From NCBI RefSeq assembly GCF_036373705.1, contig NC_089851.1, forward strand, positions 20,031,470 through 20,095,469: a stretch of 64,000 nucleotides of DNA, given 5' to 3'. A program made the position numbers and the translations under genes. This document shows, piece after piece, positions 14,745-27,414 of this stretch. The DNA is from Amia ocellicauda. Its lineage: Eukaryota > Chordata > Actinopteri > Amiiformes > Amiidae. Each line of letters opens with the position of its first letter. Within the stretch, counting starts at the first letter, position 1. The notes beneath the pieces were generated by a model that was not told where the DNA came from, made no database searches, and worked only from the letters and a program-made list of their open reading frames with translations.

Positions 14745-16950
14745 GGTACCAGAGCACCTTGGGCCGAAGGTCGATGATTGACTTTATAGTTGTATCATTG
14801 GACATAAGGCCATATGTTTTGGACACTCGGGTGAAGAGGGGGGCAGAGCTGTCAACTGATCACCACTTGATGGTGAGTTGGATCCCATGAACGGGACGCC
14901 GGCCGGATAGACCCGGGAGGCGCAAACGAGCAGTGAGGGTCTGCTGGGAACCTCTGGCTGACGACACTGTAAAGAAAGATTTCAGCTCCCATCTCCGGAC
15001 AAATTTCTCCTGTATCCTGAGTGAGGTCAAGGACATTGAGTCTGAATGGACCTTGTTCAAAACCTCAATTGTGGAGGCAGCCTCAACAAGCTGTGACATG
15101 AAGGTTGTTGGTGCAACCCTAGGACCCTAGGGAAGCTGTCAAGTCGAAGAAGGAGCCTTCCGAGCGATGCTTGTGTATAGGTCTCCGGAGTCGATTGAGA
15201 GGTACCGGCTGGCCAGGAAGGCTGCAGCAGTAGAGGTCACCAAAGCAAAAGCTCGGGTGAGGGAGGAGTTTGGAGAGGCCATGGTGAATGACTGGTTCTG
15301 GCAAACCATTCGGCGCCTTAGGAGGTGACAGCCCAAGCTGTTCTCAGCAAGGTTGGGGAAACACTGTCCACTACTGGGGAGATCGTTGAGAGGTGGAAGG
15401 AACACTTTGAGGAACTCCTCAACCCGATGGACATGCCCTCCTTGCAGGAGGCAGTGCTGGATAGCTCCAGCAGGATCGGATCTATCGCTGTAGCTGACGT
15501 TGCTGCGGTGGTCGAGGGCATCCGCGGCGGTAAAGCTGCAGGGGTAGACGAGATTCGTCCGGAGATGTTGAAAGCGCTGGACAGTGTTGGGGTGGAGTGG
15601 CTGACGCGCCTCTTCGATGTTGCATGGAAGGTGGGTACAGTTCCTTTGGATTGGCAAACTGGTGTGGTGGTCCCCATCTTTAAGAAAGGGGACCAGAGGG
15701 TGTGTTCCAATTACAGAGGGATCACACTCCTCAGCCTCCCTGGTAAAGCCTATGCCAGAGTGCTGGAGAGGAGACTTCATCCGATAGTTGAACCTCAAAT
15801 TCAGAGGAACAATGTGGATTCCGTCTGGGCCGTGGAGCAACGGACCTGCTATTTGTCCTTTCACAGATATTTGAGGGGGCATGGGAGTATGCAGGTCTAC
15901 ATGTGTTTTGTTCCCTGGGATGTCTTGTGGGAGGTGTTGAGGGAGTATGGGGTGCTGGGGCTGCTTATGCGTGCCATCCGGTCCTTTTATTCCCAAAGCG
16001 AGAGCTGTGTCCGTATTCTCGGTGTTAAGTCGAAAACGTTCAAGGTGGGAATTGGACTCCGCCAAGGGTGCGTCTTGTCCCCACTCCTGGATATCAAGGC
16101 GCAGCCGAGGTAGAGAGAGTATCCAGTTTGGAGGCTTGGAGGTGGCATCACTGCTGTTTGCAGATGATGTTGTGCTTCTTGCCCCATCCGACTGTGATCT
16201 CCGACACGCACTCGAGCGTTTCGCTGATGTCACTGTGTGAAGCGGTTGGGATGAGAATCAGCACCTCCAAGTCTGTGGCTATGGTTCTCTCTCGAAAAAG
16301 AGTGGATTGCCCGCTCCAGGTTAGGGGGGAGCAGTTGCCTTTAGTGGAGGAGTTTAAGCACCTTGGGGTTTTGTTCACGAGTGATGGAAATAGGGGAGCG
16401 TGAGATTGACAGGCGGATCGCTGCAGTGTCTGCAGTATTGCGGGCGCTGTATTGGTCCATGGTATTGAAGCAGGAGCTAAGTCCTCGGACAAGGCTTGCA
16501 GTTTACACGTCAATCTACCTCCCCATCCTCACCTATGGTCATGAACATTGGGTAATGACCGTAAGGACAAGATCGCTGGTGCAAGCGGCGGAAATTAGGT
16601 TTCTCCGCAGGGTTGCTGGACTCACCCTTTGGGATAGGGTAAGGAGCTCAGTAATCCGGGAGAGCCTCGGAGTAGAGTTGCTACTTCTCCGGATCGAGAG
16701 GAGCCAGTTGAGGTGGTTCGGGCATTTGGTAAGGATGTGCAGCTCTACCAGGCACGCCCCACTGGGCGGAGACCCTGAGGACAACCCAGAACACACTGGA
16801 GGGATTATATCTCCCGGCTGGCCTGGGAACACCTGGGAATCCCCCAGGAGGAGCTGGAATCTGTCGCTGGGGAGAGGGAAGTCTGGTCTGCCCTGCTTAG
16901 TATGCTGCCACCGTGACCCTCACCAGGACAGGTGATGGATGGATGGATGG
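14745..16950 (+). mobile_element. 5'-truncated, degraded non-LTR retrotransposon with (GGAT)n tail
   Basis: The left part (about 14750-15130) resembles the end of an apurinic-type endonuclease and the linker, including a 'LSTDHHL'-like peptide. It is followed by a reverse transcriptase and C-terminal region spread over several frames. The clearest RT block is 15325-15800, with peptides GGKAAGVDEIRPEML, VVVPIFKKGDQRVCSNYRGI and LLSLPGKAYARVLERRL. The catalytic block FADDVVLLA is at 16157-16183 in a different frame, and peptides such as YGHEHWVMTVRTRS and LRWFGHLVRM follow after 16500. At least three frameshifts break the ORF, and the FRPGR region (about 15800-15870) is rearranged. The element ends in (GGAT)n at 16933-16950. 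The clade (RTE-like or another) was not assigned. Confidence 0.85.
15325..16113 (+). pseudogene. Reverse transcriptase fragment of the degraded LINE
   Basis: This is the longest surviving open segment (262 codons) of the element at 14745-16950. It covers the linker before the RT, the finger/palm motifs (GVDEIRPEML near residue 73; KKGDQRVCSNYRGITLL near residue 118) and part of the palm up to the GLRQGC motif near residue 248. Relative to the usual polypeptide of this family, the segment following 'IVEPQIQ' is corrupted where the FRPGRGT-like motif should be. The catalytic ADD motif is lost to another frame. The protein cannot be functional. Residual similarity is strong enough for certain recognition as a non-LTR RT. 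Confidence 0.8.
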
Positions 16951-17689
16951 ACTTGCAGTCCTACTCAGTCCATGTCTACCTTAGACTTTAACTTGGTGAA
17001 CCATCAGGAATTCATTTCCTTAATTAAATGAAAACCAATAATAGGCCGATATGTGTTTATTCAATGAAAAGTAGGATGTGTTGTTGTATTTGTAATATTT
17101 GTCTTAAACGTGTCATGGAGGTGACAGTGCTCCTTATTACTTAATTACTTTGGTATTAATTTTCCATGTTTTGTTGTTATCGATTATCATTATTGATGTA
17201 ATTATTGGTTTGTTTATTTTCACTGCTTTTTTTGCTTATTACTAATCAAGTCTTATTTTTAATATCGAGCGATCACCAAACAGGACACACCTGCCCAGGA
17301 TCAGAGATCTCTCTCACCTGGGCTCCTGACCCTTGATTTTTAGGTGATTCTGGCTTTAAATAGCAACCAAACCGTCAGAAAGGAGAGCAGACATCAACAG
17401 TGGTTGAGCAACAGCACAGCAGTGGGGAGCGTGTGGGCAGAGGCAGCACTCCTTTACACACTGATGGCCATTGAACTTGGGATTCCTTTGACGGATTCCT
17501 TTGATGGAGTGCGAGAGTGATCCGGAGTGTGTGAGTGACAGCCAGAGGAGACTGACCGAAAGCCAGGAACAAGTGGAAGCAGGGGATGCACTGAGAGACA
17601 GGGTGTAACAAATTAAGTATACGCTGTGGTTAATTGGAACTTATGGGAGCGGTCAGGAGAGAGACTATTTTGAACTTTATTATACTGTC
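16951..17689. other. Intergenic DNA, no gene seen
   Basis: It contains a moderately GC-richer block (about 17270-17600) with CACCTGCCCAGGATCAG and an imperfect local duplication of GATTCCTTTGA at 17481-17504. This may be an unrecognised interspersed repeat. No coding frame is convincing. Confidence 0.4.
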
Positions 17690-18361
17690 TAGCTGTGCCA
17701 GCTCCCCTGCTGCAGTAGAAGGCCTTTCTGTCTACAGACTCTATTCCTGAATCCTTTACTACTGCTGTAATTAAACCCCTCCTCCACAAATCTAATGCAG
17801 ATCAAGATTCACTTTAACAATACTGACCTCATACAAATTTTCTCTTCCTGTCTCGGGTGTTAGAGCATACGCCTATCCAATTGCACATTTTTCTAACGGC
17901 TAATAACATCTATGAACAATTTCAATCAAAGTTTTCCCCCTGGCCACAGTACTGAAATGGCCCTATTGGAAATATTGAATGTGTTGCAGTCTTCTGATCT
18001 AGGGCATGTTAATGTTATGATTTTAGTAGACTTCAGTATGGCTTTTAACAGAATTAACCATGACATCCTAATACACGACTTTGGGAAATCCTTGCTGGCT
18101 TATCTGTCCTGGTTCACTTCATACATAACAAACCAACTCCAATATGTACTGATTAATGAAAACTGGTCATTATCAATCAATGCATATGTGAAAATGTATT
18201 TTCACTCTACAACCAATCTGCAGCTCGGGTACTCCAGTAGAATCATAACCTGCACATTATTGGATATGAATGTTGATGGTAAATATGAAACCCTTACACT
18301 ATCCCTTTCATATTCAAATGGAAAACATGACAACTGTGTTTCAATCAGCTGTCTTTTTTAA
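17690..18361 (+). mobile_element. L2-like LINE fragment
   Basis: Peptides read in two adjoining segments match the RT region of L2-type LINEs. TTAVIKPLLHKSNADQD near 17760-17810 corresponds to the block before the NYRPIS motif. SFPPGHSTEMALLEILNVLQ at about 17930-17990 corresponds to the F(R/Q)xxHSTETALL motif, and VMILVDFSMAFNRINHDILI follows at about 18015-18075 (the first RT catalytic aspartate block, D in VDFSMAF). The region after 18080 degrades and the GVPQGS and ADD motifs are absent. It is a short internal relic without EN domain or a defined 3' end. Confidence 0.75.
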
Positions 18362-20829
18362 AGCAGCAATCAATATGCAGCTCTATCAATTTACCCATAA
18401 GGAACCTCCACATTATGTGGTGCCGACTTTGACAATAACTATGAAACCCTTTCCCAAATGCTAGCAAGATCCTTTCTTAAAATCATGATGCCTTTATTCC
18501 TTCCAGAAAATATTATATTTGGAATCAATCAATATTCTGATTAGTCACTTGAAACTGACAGTTAACTGTAAATATGAAATCCTAACCCTAGCCCTAATCA
18601 TTATTCTCATAAGATCCTAATTGAAAACATGTCACCAACATTCATATGAGAGTTGTGAAGACAGTTCTTGATCTTGTACGTTTTCTAGTTGCTGCAGAAC
18701 CCCAGGAATGAGAAAATCAAATCAAAAGTCTAGAAAACAAATGTTGTCTTCTCTGTAAACCAAGATCTTGAATTGTGGCCATCTTGGTTGTGGGAAAGAA
18801 TGGTTAAGACGGATCCATCTTGAGAATGGACAAGACATAGGCCTACCTCTTCATGCTCTATTTATAAGACAAGGTGGGATTCAATTTATGTACCTTATTG
18901 TTTCTAATTCTGGCCCATGGTAAAAGCTAAGATTTACCATACAATGGTATATATTAAACTGACAATATCTTAGAATGTTTAGTTTATACTTTAATGTTTT
19001 AAAGTATGATTTTATAGTTATTAACTTTGTAAGCTATGGGACATCATCTTAATCATTAGATGAGATTTGTTATTCCACAGTAGGAGGAGCTTGTTATTGG
19101 AGCTATATAAGCTGTGAGCTAAGCATGTGCAATCAAGAGTGAGACCGTTTGGAGTTTAAGCAGATACCTGCAAAGCTTTGAATCTCAGGCAAATCATTTT
19201 CCTGGTTGTCAAAACTCTGAATCCTGCTATCTGATTTCTGCAATTACAGTATATAATATATGCTGTTTCCGAAGTAGATGCAATTATGTCTTTGACCTAT
19301 AGAACATCAATTCAAAGTGCACTGTAGAGAGTGTTGTTATTTTAGTTGCTTTGAGGTTTGAACAGTGTCTTGTTCTGCATCAGTGGGAGACTTATTGCAT
19401 TGAATGTGTTGACAATGGATGTTTTTTTAACAAGCACAGTGTGAAATGACAGAAGGGACTGACTGCAACAAATTGAATGTGATTGTTAGATTCACTTACA
19501 GTCAATTTAGTCAACATGATCCACTGTTTCAAACATTACTGTCATTAGTACAGCTACTCACTGTAGAAACAACTGGGGGGGGAGTGGAGTATTTCCTCTC
19601 AGCAACAACCTGTTTCAGTATCCACAGAATGTGTCTGAAGAACCCAGTAAAGAATTGAAGTCTTGAAGCACAGAGGATAATGTATTTATTTAACATGCCT
19701 GGCCTGGAATGGAAGTTCTCCACCTCAGTGGAGTCTCTCTGAACAATAACATTTAACAGCTTTCATACAATGCATGAAATGTGGTTCTGTGGGAAGGTCC
19801 AGTCACATGCTTCCAAGAAGTGTTGCTTTGAGGTCAGGTTACTGACCTTTGTAATGTTTGCGGTTCTCTTCCTGCGGGGAGGTGTGAGATGCGGAAACCA
19901 CATGGCTTCCTTTGATGAACTGGGAGAGGTCCGATCCCAGGGTCATCATTAGCAACTGTCAATCAATCATTATCAAAGATAGCTCCTGTCTGTCTGGAGA
20001 AACAACAAATATACAAACAGATACTAAGCAAACTGGCAACTGTGGGCTATTTATCTGTTTGGGTGATCCTTTTATCATAATAAACAGAAGTCAAAGTGGA
20101 GAGAGGAATGTCTAGAGGGTATGCCCTGAACAACTGCCTGGATGTCGCTAGCTCGATAAATCTAATTTGCTCAGTCTGCATACTATTATTAATATAAAAC
20201 ATTATACAGTTTATATAAAACATTATACCAGCGTTCAGTGTCCTTTGCTTCTGTGGCTTTCCTATGAATGACCACTGTTGTGTTTCTATTGCCTAATGTG
20301 ACTTTCGTGACTTTAATATACTTCATTCATTAGTTCATTAAAAGGATTATAAGAGTTAAGGTAATTTACCAGAAAATTTACCATATAAGACTTTGTATGT
20401 AAGGTAAGTATGTTTAGGGCACATTTCTTTTATTAAAGTGGTTTTTAGTGCTTTTCTCTCAAAGTACTTATAGCATCAATCTATCTGTCATTGTGAAGAG
20501 ATAAATTATCTTATGCAAGTATGCTCTAAAAGCTGCTGATTACAGCTAATTATTTAGAATAGTGTCTTTCAATAACCAAATTGCAAATAATTTCTGTAAT
20601 ACTGACAAGCTACAAAATCTAGTGTGACATCTTCTTACAAGACTGTTGGAAATCTAAATTAGGCATGAAAAAGCCCCAATTATATTTAATTCCTTTTCAT
20701 AAACCAAACAAATGTAATGCAACTCTGGGACCCTTTTGGAGATATTTCAATTGAATGGAGACTATTGCGCATTACAATGTAAGATATTTTCTATTTTTTT
20801 GTTAATAGGTACGTAGATAGTGTGTTTAA
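18362..20829. other. Intergenic DNA, no gene seen
   Basis: No supported gene. A TATATAA motif at 19104-19110 follows an ATTGG (reverse CCAAT) at 19096-19100 in a segment that also contains GCCATCTTGG near 18778. This arrangement loosely resembles the block at 3585-3900, where CCATCTTGG also lies upstream of a TATA box. The two may be remnants of related LTR-like repeats, but I could not align them convincingly by eye. Confidence 0.35.
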
Positions 20830-21872
20830 ATAAATTAGGAGGTGGTACTAAAAGGATTAGCAGAATTAAAAACAAACAAATCACTTGGGCTAGATGGTAT
20901 ATTTCCAACAGAAATTATTTATAGACCGCTAACTACAATATTCCAGTTAACAGTTAGAACAGGGGAATGTGCCAACTGATTGGAAAACTGCTAATGTCAT
21001 ACATGTCATCCTTTCTGTCATGCACAAGAAAGGGGACAAAACTGAGCCAGGAAATTACAGACCAGTCAGTCTCACTTGCATTACTTTTATTATTAATAAT
21101 AAAAATACTACTAATAATATTAAAATAGAGGAGCATCTTAATGACAACCATATTCTTGGACAGTCAACATGAGTTTAGTCGAGGCAGATCATGTCTTACT
21201 AATTCATTAGAGTTGTTTGAACATGCAACTGCAGCTGTAGATCATGTGAAAGCATATGACATGATATACTTAGATTTCCAGAAAGCTTTTGATAAGGTTC
21301 CACACCAAAGACTGATCCTTAAATTGGAAGCTGTAGGCATTCAGGGTAAAGTAAGTAGATGGATTATGAACTGGTTGATGTATAGGAAACAGAGGGTGTC
21401 GATTAGAGGAGTTGTTTCTAACTGGAGTGAGGTTGTTAGTGGAGTTCCACAGGGATCAGTACTAGAGTCTTTGCTTTTTCTAATCTATATCAATGATCTG
21501 GACTCTGGGATAGTTGGAAAACTTGTCAAATTTGCAGACGACACTAAAATAGGTGGCTCAGCAGATACAATCTAGGCAGCACAGGTTATTCAAAGGGACT
21601 TGGATAATAATATAATGGACTCCTCACTTTCCCCGTGCAAACAAAATACTAGGGTATATTGTCAAAAGTGTAGAATTTAAAACAAGGGCAGTAATGTTAA
21701 GACTGGTACAATGCACTAGTTAGAGTTCATCTGGATACTGTGTACAGTTCTGGGCTCCTGGGAAAACAGGAGACACTTCTTCACACAGAGAGTCATCACA
21801 ATCTGGAACAAACTCCCCAGCAATGTGGTTGAAACTGACAATTTAACAAAACTTTGTTCTTCTTATGTTCTT
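20830..21872 (+). mobile_element. CR1-like LINE, truncated and internally deleted (copy 1)
   Basis: RT motifs appear in order: LAELKTNKSLGLDGIFPTEI-like frame at 20840-20915, [18 protein letters not shown] near 21027-21083, [14 protein letters not shown] near 21268-21309 (first catalytic Asp), [20 protein letters not shown] near 21437-21497 and FADDTK at 21534-21551 (catalytic Asp pair). The 5' half with endonuclease is missing. After 21750 the sequence jumps from 'CAGTTCTGGGCTCC' to the '[11 protein letters not shown]' tail, so about 270 bp present in the copy at 56230-57585 are deleted. The 3' end finishes in TTCTTCTTATGTTCTT, the CR1-type short terminal repeat. Confidence 0.85.
21141..21575 (+). 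pseudogene. CR1-like reverse transcriptase fragment
   Basis: A 144-codon open segment covers the core palm of a CR1-group RT: HEFSRGRSCLTNSLE, the catalytic-Asp block [10 protein letters not shown], the GVPQGSV motif and the FADDTK catalytic pair. It terminates shortly after ADD, so the thumb and C-terminal region are out of frame or deleted. It is nearly identical over its shared length to the frame at 56502-56819, which points to a recently active family. Confidence 0.8.
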
Positions 21873-22343
21873 AATCATTTCACATTAATCTTCAACTATT
21901 CATACCCAACAGTTTAAAGACAATGTGAATTACAGACCTAAAAGCTATCACATGAAACTTTGTTATGTGGATTTAGTCATTGAAATGGGGATGGTTAATG
22001 CAGATATATGATTCAATAAAATGTAATATATTTAAATATTAATCAGTAATGCAGTGTTGTGGCAATACAAAAATATTGGAATTATTCATCTTAATACACA
22101 GTTCTATGAGATTGTCCATCTTAACCAGTAATTTAAATAATTTCTCTAATAACCATAACTAAACATAAATTGAAATGTAACTGTTAGTAAAGGTCTTATG
22201 GCCACAGCCAATACTATTAACAAGTATCATTAATGAGACTGTCATGAAATAAGACCTCCTTCACTTCCACCATATAATGAACACTTTCCACATTGTTGTC
22301 CTCCTCTTGCAGAAGATTAACCCATCTTATTATACACATCAAT

Positions 22344-22346
<3 letters not shown>

Positions 22347-22414
<68 letters not shown>
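22347..22414. repeat. (TA)n microsatellite
   Basis: Thirty-four uninterrupted TA units. Confidence 0.95.
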
Positions 22415-22415
<1 letters not shown>

Positions 22416-24960
22416 CATAGACCCAAAATGCATTTATTATATTAACAACATTTGTACAAATTTTCCACATTTTGTGCATTATTGACTGGTAAATGTATTT
22501 GCACAGTTATGTTTATTTTAATATTTCAACAAAGTGCATGTGTTGTCATGCCTTTCAATTTTTTGTATGTAATTTGCTCCATTGTTATTTGTTGATTAAT
22601 TTAGTTTAATTAATATCATTTATTAATCAAACATTTATCAATAATATAGGGCTAGAGTTTGTGTCCTAGATGGTGGGGTGTAACCTCTCACCATTAATTT
22701 CTATAACAAAGCCCAATCTGGATTACCATTTTTTGGGTTCTGACCCTCAAGACATTAATATTGATTGAGGTATGGTTGTTTCAAAGTGTTTTTGATCATA
22801 TACTGGCCAAAAATGAGCCAGAACCTCTGCAAATCAAACACAAAACTGTCTTCAGTGATCTACCTGATTCCTTTTTTGTTAACATATTCCATTTTGCTGG
22901 AGTACTTTTAGAAACAAGTGTTGAAATATATGCAGTTATGCAAATGCAACTCTCCCAACATATCCCTTCAAACATGTCTTGTGAAGTACGAACTTAGGTT
23001 ACTTCTAATCACGATCGTCCAGATGTTTGTTTCTGTGCGACATCTCTCTTTCCAAAAGAGATGCTTCAGGTCCGCGCACTTGTGACAGCTGGTGGTACCA
23101 GAGCATGGAGACCTTCGTGTACAGACCACTCAACATCGAACCCACACAGAACACTGAAAACATGACTTGGGAATATTCATAATACGAATATAAAGTCATA
23201 AGCACTTTGTAAAACTTGTTGGATGGGTTGATAGTAATGCAATTAAGTGTATTTCAAATCAAAATCTGAAGTGTTCTTTCTGCCATAAAAATCAGGTTCT
23301 GCCATTGTCTTCTATCTCTGTTTACGTGAGCAACATTGTAATGTTTCATGAAGCAATATGGGGACTTTTGGATTTGTACAGATCTTAGCCACAAAAATAA
23401 ATAAATTAACCCTAACTGTGATGACTTGTTTTGTATCAGAGCAGTGAAAAGCCACTGTACAGCACATTAAAAACATAGAAACATCCCAACCATCATAGAC
23501 AGAAACTAACAGAATCGACCAGACATTGTTATATTTCTTTCCTACATGCTATGCTTGATAAGGTAATTTTTCCACAGCTGCATTCTTCAACTAATGAAGA
23601 CATCAATTGATTGATTGATTGGACATTTTAATGTTTGGATAACCATGGTACATCTGTGTGGACAGTTTAAAGGATAATCAATGTACTAGGCAAGTGCAAT
23701 TAAAGACCCATTCACAGCTCCAACAACAGTAAAGAAGGAAACATTTGTTTTTATTTGTGTGTATTCTGTTTGTTTCTTCTCCACACCAATAATATCAGTA
23801 GCCTTTCCACATGCAAAAACAGAACAAAAACAAATTAATACTTCAAGAATACCAAATAATAAACCATAAGATGCTAGTCCAGTATTCTGTGAGTTACAAA
23901 TACACTATGAAAATAGAAATCATGTGTTTCACTGTGAATGCAGAAGCTGTGAATCCCAAAACATGACAATTTAAACATTAATATTTTCAGAATGATCAGC
24001 TTTCTTCCAGCCACAGAAAATATACACATACATGGTATTTCTCTTGACTCCCAATAGTGATCTGAAACAAGAAGAAGGGAGAATGCAAATCTGTTGGTCA
24101 ATTTCTAAGAACAAATCTGTGTGTATTTCCACACTGCAAACCTCTCAATGAATGACTTCAGGTTAGTTTAGGTGTTTAAGTGCACAGGATTAGTAAATTG
24201 GAAATGAAGGCATTCTGAACTTCCTGTGGTAATGCATTTCAAAGTAGGTCACTATTTATAGAATGCATTGCCTAAGATATCTACAAGACCAACTGCCCTG
24301 TTATCAACCTGACTATACATATTCACATTGACTCTACAATAACAGCGATTAAATATATTCTCATACATATTTTTCTCTCTCTCTCTTTTCTCTCCAGGTT
24401 ATGACAGGTCAACAGAAATATGTCAGCCAGACAAGTGCGAAGCTGACAGCTAATTTAAAAATACTTAGCGTCTACTTATGTGACGTATACATTTAAATGA
24501 TTCATAGTTCACAATCTCCTGCTCTCATTGAAGGTGCCACCAGTCAAAAGGTGTTACAGGGAGGGAAAACGTTTTTTCCAAGAGCTATATATGACAGTCT
24601 GACCTTTACCGAGGTATAAACAGGCTCTTCTTACTCACTACTGTGGACATATGTCCTAACATGCTGGGTTAGCTGTATATACAATACCAGTACAGTTGAG
24701 ACCCTAATGCAGTATACTAAAAACATGCCAGCACAGGGAAGGGGACTTTGCGCAAGACCCATAAGCAGAAATTGTGACAAATGGAGGTATTCCTGTGAAA
24801 ATCTAACTTTACTGTACTAGCATCTGATTAATCCGTATATAGGGTTAATTTGTAAACAATGTTAATAATGTTGTACACCATTTCAATACTCTTTACAAGG
24901 AGGCAGGTCACAAGGGAATGGTATATTTGTTTTTTGTTTTTCTGTAGGTGCTTCAGTAAG

Positions 24961-24964
<4 letters not shown>

Positions 24965-25011
<47 letters not shown>

Positions 25012-25053
25012 TCTCTCTCCCTCATACACACACACGCACACACACACACACAG
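24965..25053. repeat. Compound (CT)n-(CA)n microsatellite
   Basis: About 27 CT units, two CCT interruptions, then a CA-rich stretch with one CG interruption. Confidence 0.95.
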
Positions 25054-27414
25054 AAAGCTTCAATTCCCTGCCACCACATAAGGTACCATACAATTTACTT
25101 TCCTGCACTTCAGAGATACTCAAATACTCAAAAAAACATCAATAGACAATTGAGAGCATTTATTTTTCATGTAAACAAGTTAGTGTAAGGTTTGTTCCCC
25201 ATGTTTGTGCTGACATGGTGTCTGTGTGTCATAGAATGGATACATTGTGACATCATCCGATGTGGATGAGATCAAATGTGACATATTTGAAAGCAGGCAC
25301 ATTTCAAAATCATAACATTTATTTGATTAGGAACAGTTTAAGTCAGGTATTTGTGCACACATTAAATAGTTGGAAAAATAAGAACAACCCAAAAATCTTC
25401 AGTTTTATGATGAAATAACACATAATTTCTGTATTCATTAGTGTGTTATTTTGAGGCATACATAGGTCATTTCCATGACTGTCAGCTGCTTCATATTCAC
25501 AGAAGGTGTTTACTACTAAATAAAATGACTAAGAACCAATATAAAACAATGTAATTTGATGTATATTTTTTATTGCATAAACCCACCTTAATAGTGTAAT
25601 TTTGGTGTTACAGATTTAGCACGACTTAATTGTCTACAATGATAAAAAAAAAAAACCTATTGCTACACTTGTAGACCAAGGGTAACTTATGTTAGGAAAC
25701 AGCTTTATGATTCCACAGCAGCTTAATCTTAAAATGTGCAGTCAAATATTAAGGAATGCCTTATGCACATTACTCAAGTCTGTTTGTTTGTATGTTAGTG
25801 TGTTGGTTGTAGAAAGGAATTCATAATAACACATGCCATTTTTGAAGTAGATATGTGAAGAACATTTACAATTGATACAAGACTCTGAGTTTTACAGACA
25901 TTTTAATATAATTTAATTATATGTGAGTAGTTTTTTTTGTATCACCAATATTTCAGAACACTGCATACTGAAATCAATCTAGGAAGGTGTAAGAAGCCAG
26001 ACATTTCTTTATAGGAATCTTATTCTCATGAAAACTAGTCAGTAACCATACTGTCAGTGACATTAATTCACCTTAAATGTATTTAAGTAATTAAAACTAA
26101 AATAGTAACTTTAACCTTCAGTGCACTGCACCTATAATTTACACAATCAGCAGCAGTAGCAAGCTAAGAAAAATAAATCTCCAGTGCAAGGCTATTTGTC
26201 CCTTCCAATTCTTCTTCCCAGGGAGGTGCTTTGATATAGATGAGCTGCCTTGGTTGAGCAGCTCCTAGGGTTCACAGCCTGAGTGTGTCAGATATAGAGG
26301 CTCCACTCAAACACCTCAGTGCATCTCTGAGGGAAGCCCATGTGGAGTCTACAGTATTAGACATATTATTATGGAAACATTTAGCATCCATTTCAAATAA
26401 ACTTAAGAGTGGCCTCCTTGGTTACTTCCATTCTTCTTGGAGCCAAGAAGTCACAGTTGTTTTCTTCCTGCTGCCTCCATCAATTGTGTTTGTATGAATA
26501 CAGTACAATTTTTGGGGGTGGTGAGTTTCTGTCCCTAAATACTAATTCTAGATACATGACAATCACATTTGATTTCCTTCCTTTCCATCCTCTGCTGTGT
26601 TACAGGCTCTCCCATTAGCCATTTTAGCCATTTGTCATATCACCATCTGGATTGATCCACATTGTTAGCTCTCGCTTGTCTTTCTTCATTCACTGTCCAA
26701 GCTGTCATTACAATTATAACATAATTAGGATAAGGCATGATGTTAAATTGCTGTTTTTGTCATCAAAAAATATGTTTTTATAATGCCCTGTGTTTTCATG
26801 CTTTCCATTACTACAGGTGATCACATATTGCCTCAGCAGTATCAGTGCTCAGATGCTTTAAGTTTCTCCAGTGGCTATGTTTCATACTTCCCTTTTGACA
26901 TATTTTAATCTGACAGGTATGCCTTTAAATCCTACAGGCAGCATTCTGTTAATTTTCATTATACACAGACGTTCAGTACCAACCAAACAATGTAAATGCA
27001 AATGAAACTGCATTTTCTGAAGGCTAACTTCTTGAAGCACATTCCTGAAGTTTATTTGTTTGTTGATTGACTGATAGAGAGAAATTGACCCCTTCAATAA
27101 CCAGGCGGACAAGTAACAGTAACTGATTAGAATAATACCAAAGTAGTTTATTCAACTATAACAAAGTGCTCTGGAGACGGCCAGTCAGGAAGACTCATCG
27201 ACAGTTTTTCTAAAGAATATACTATCATATAGAAGATTACTCCCTTGGTTGCTGAGCAACTACAGTGACATCAATGAGATACCCCAAACTTTATCACAGA
27301 AGACTTATCTGTCTCCTGTACTCTATATGACCATGGATATAAATGTTTATCTAAAATCAGCTTCACAGTAACTACTAAACTTGGCCTACACAATCATGGT
27401 GCAAATAGAATATA

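Larger units (their letters stand above)
21873..27412. other. Intergenic DNA with microsatellites, no gene seen
   Basis: More than 5 kb without a recognisable exon. It holds a 68-bp (TA)n tract (22347-22414) and a (CT)n/(CA)n compound tract (24965-25053). The 83-codon minus-strand frame over the latter is only translation of the simple repeat (Arg-Glu runs). Other open frames are under 90 codons with no family resemblance. Confidence 0.5.

Noticed and set aside
15139..16233. 364-codon minus-strand frame across the LINE
   Set aside because: It is antisense to a recognisable reverse transcriptase; a long frame by chance in GC-rich LINE sequence.
22347..22414. Repeat array considered as CRISPR-like
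   Set aside because: It is a pure dinucleotide repeat with no spacers, in a vertebrate genome.
24828..25079. 83-codon minus-strand frame with Arg-Glu runs
   Set aside because: It is translation of the (CT)n/(CA)n microsatellite, not a protein.
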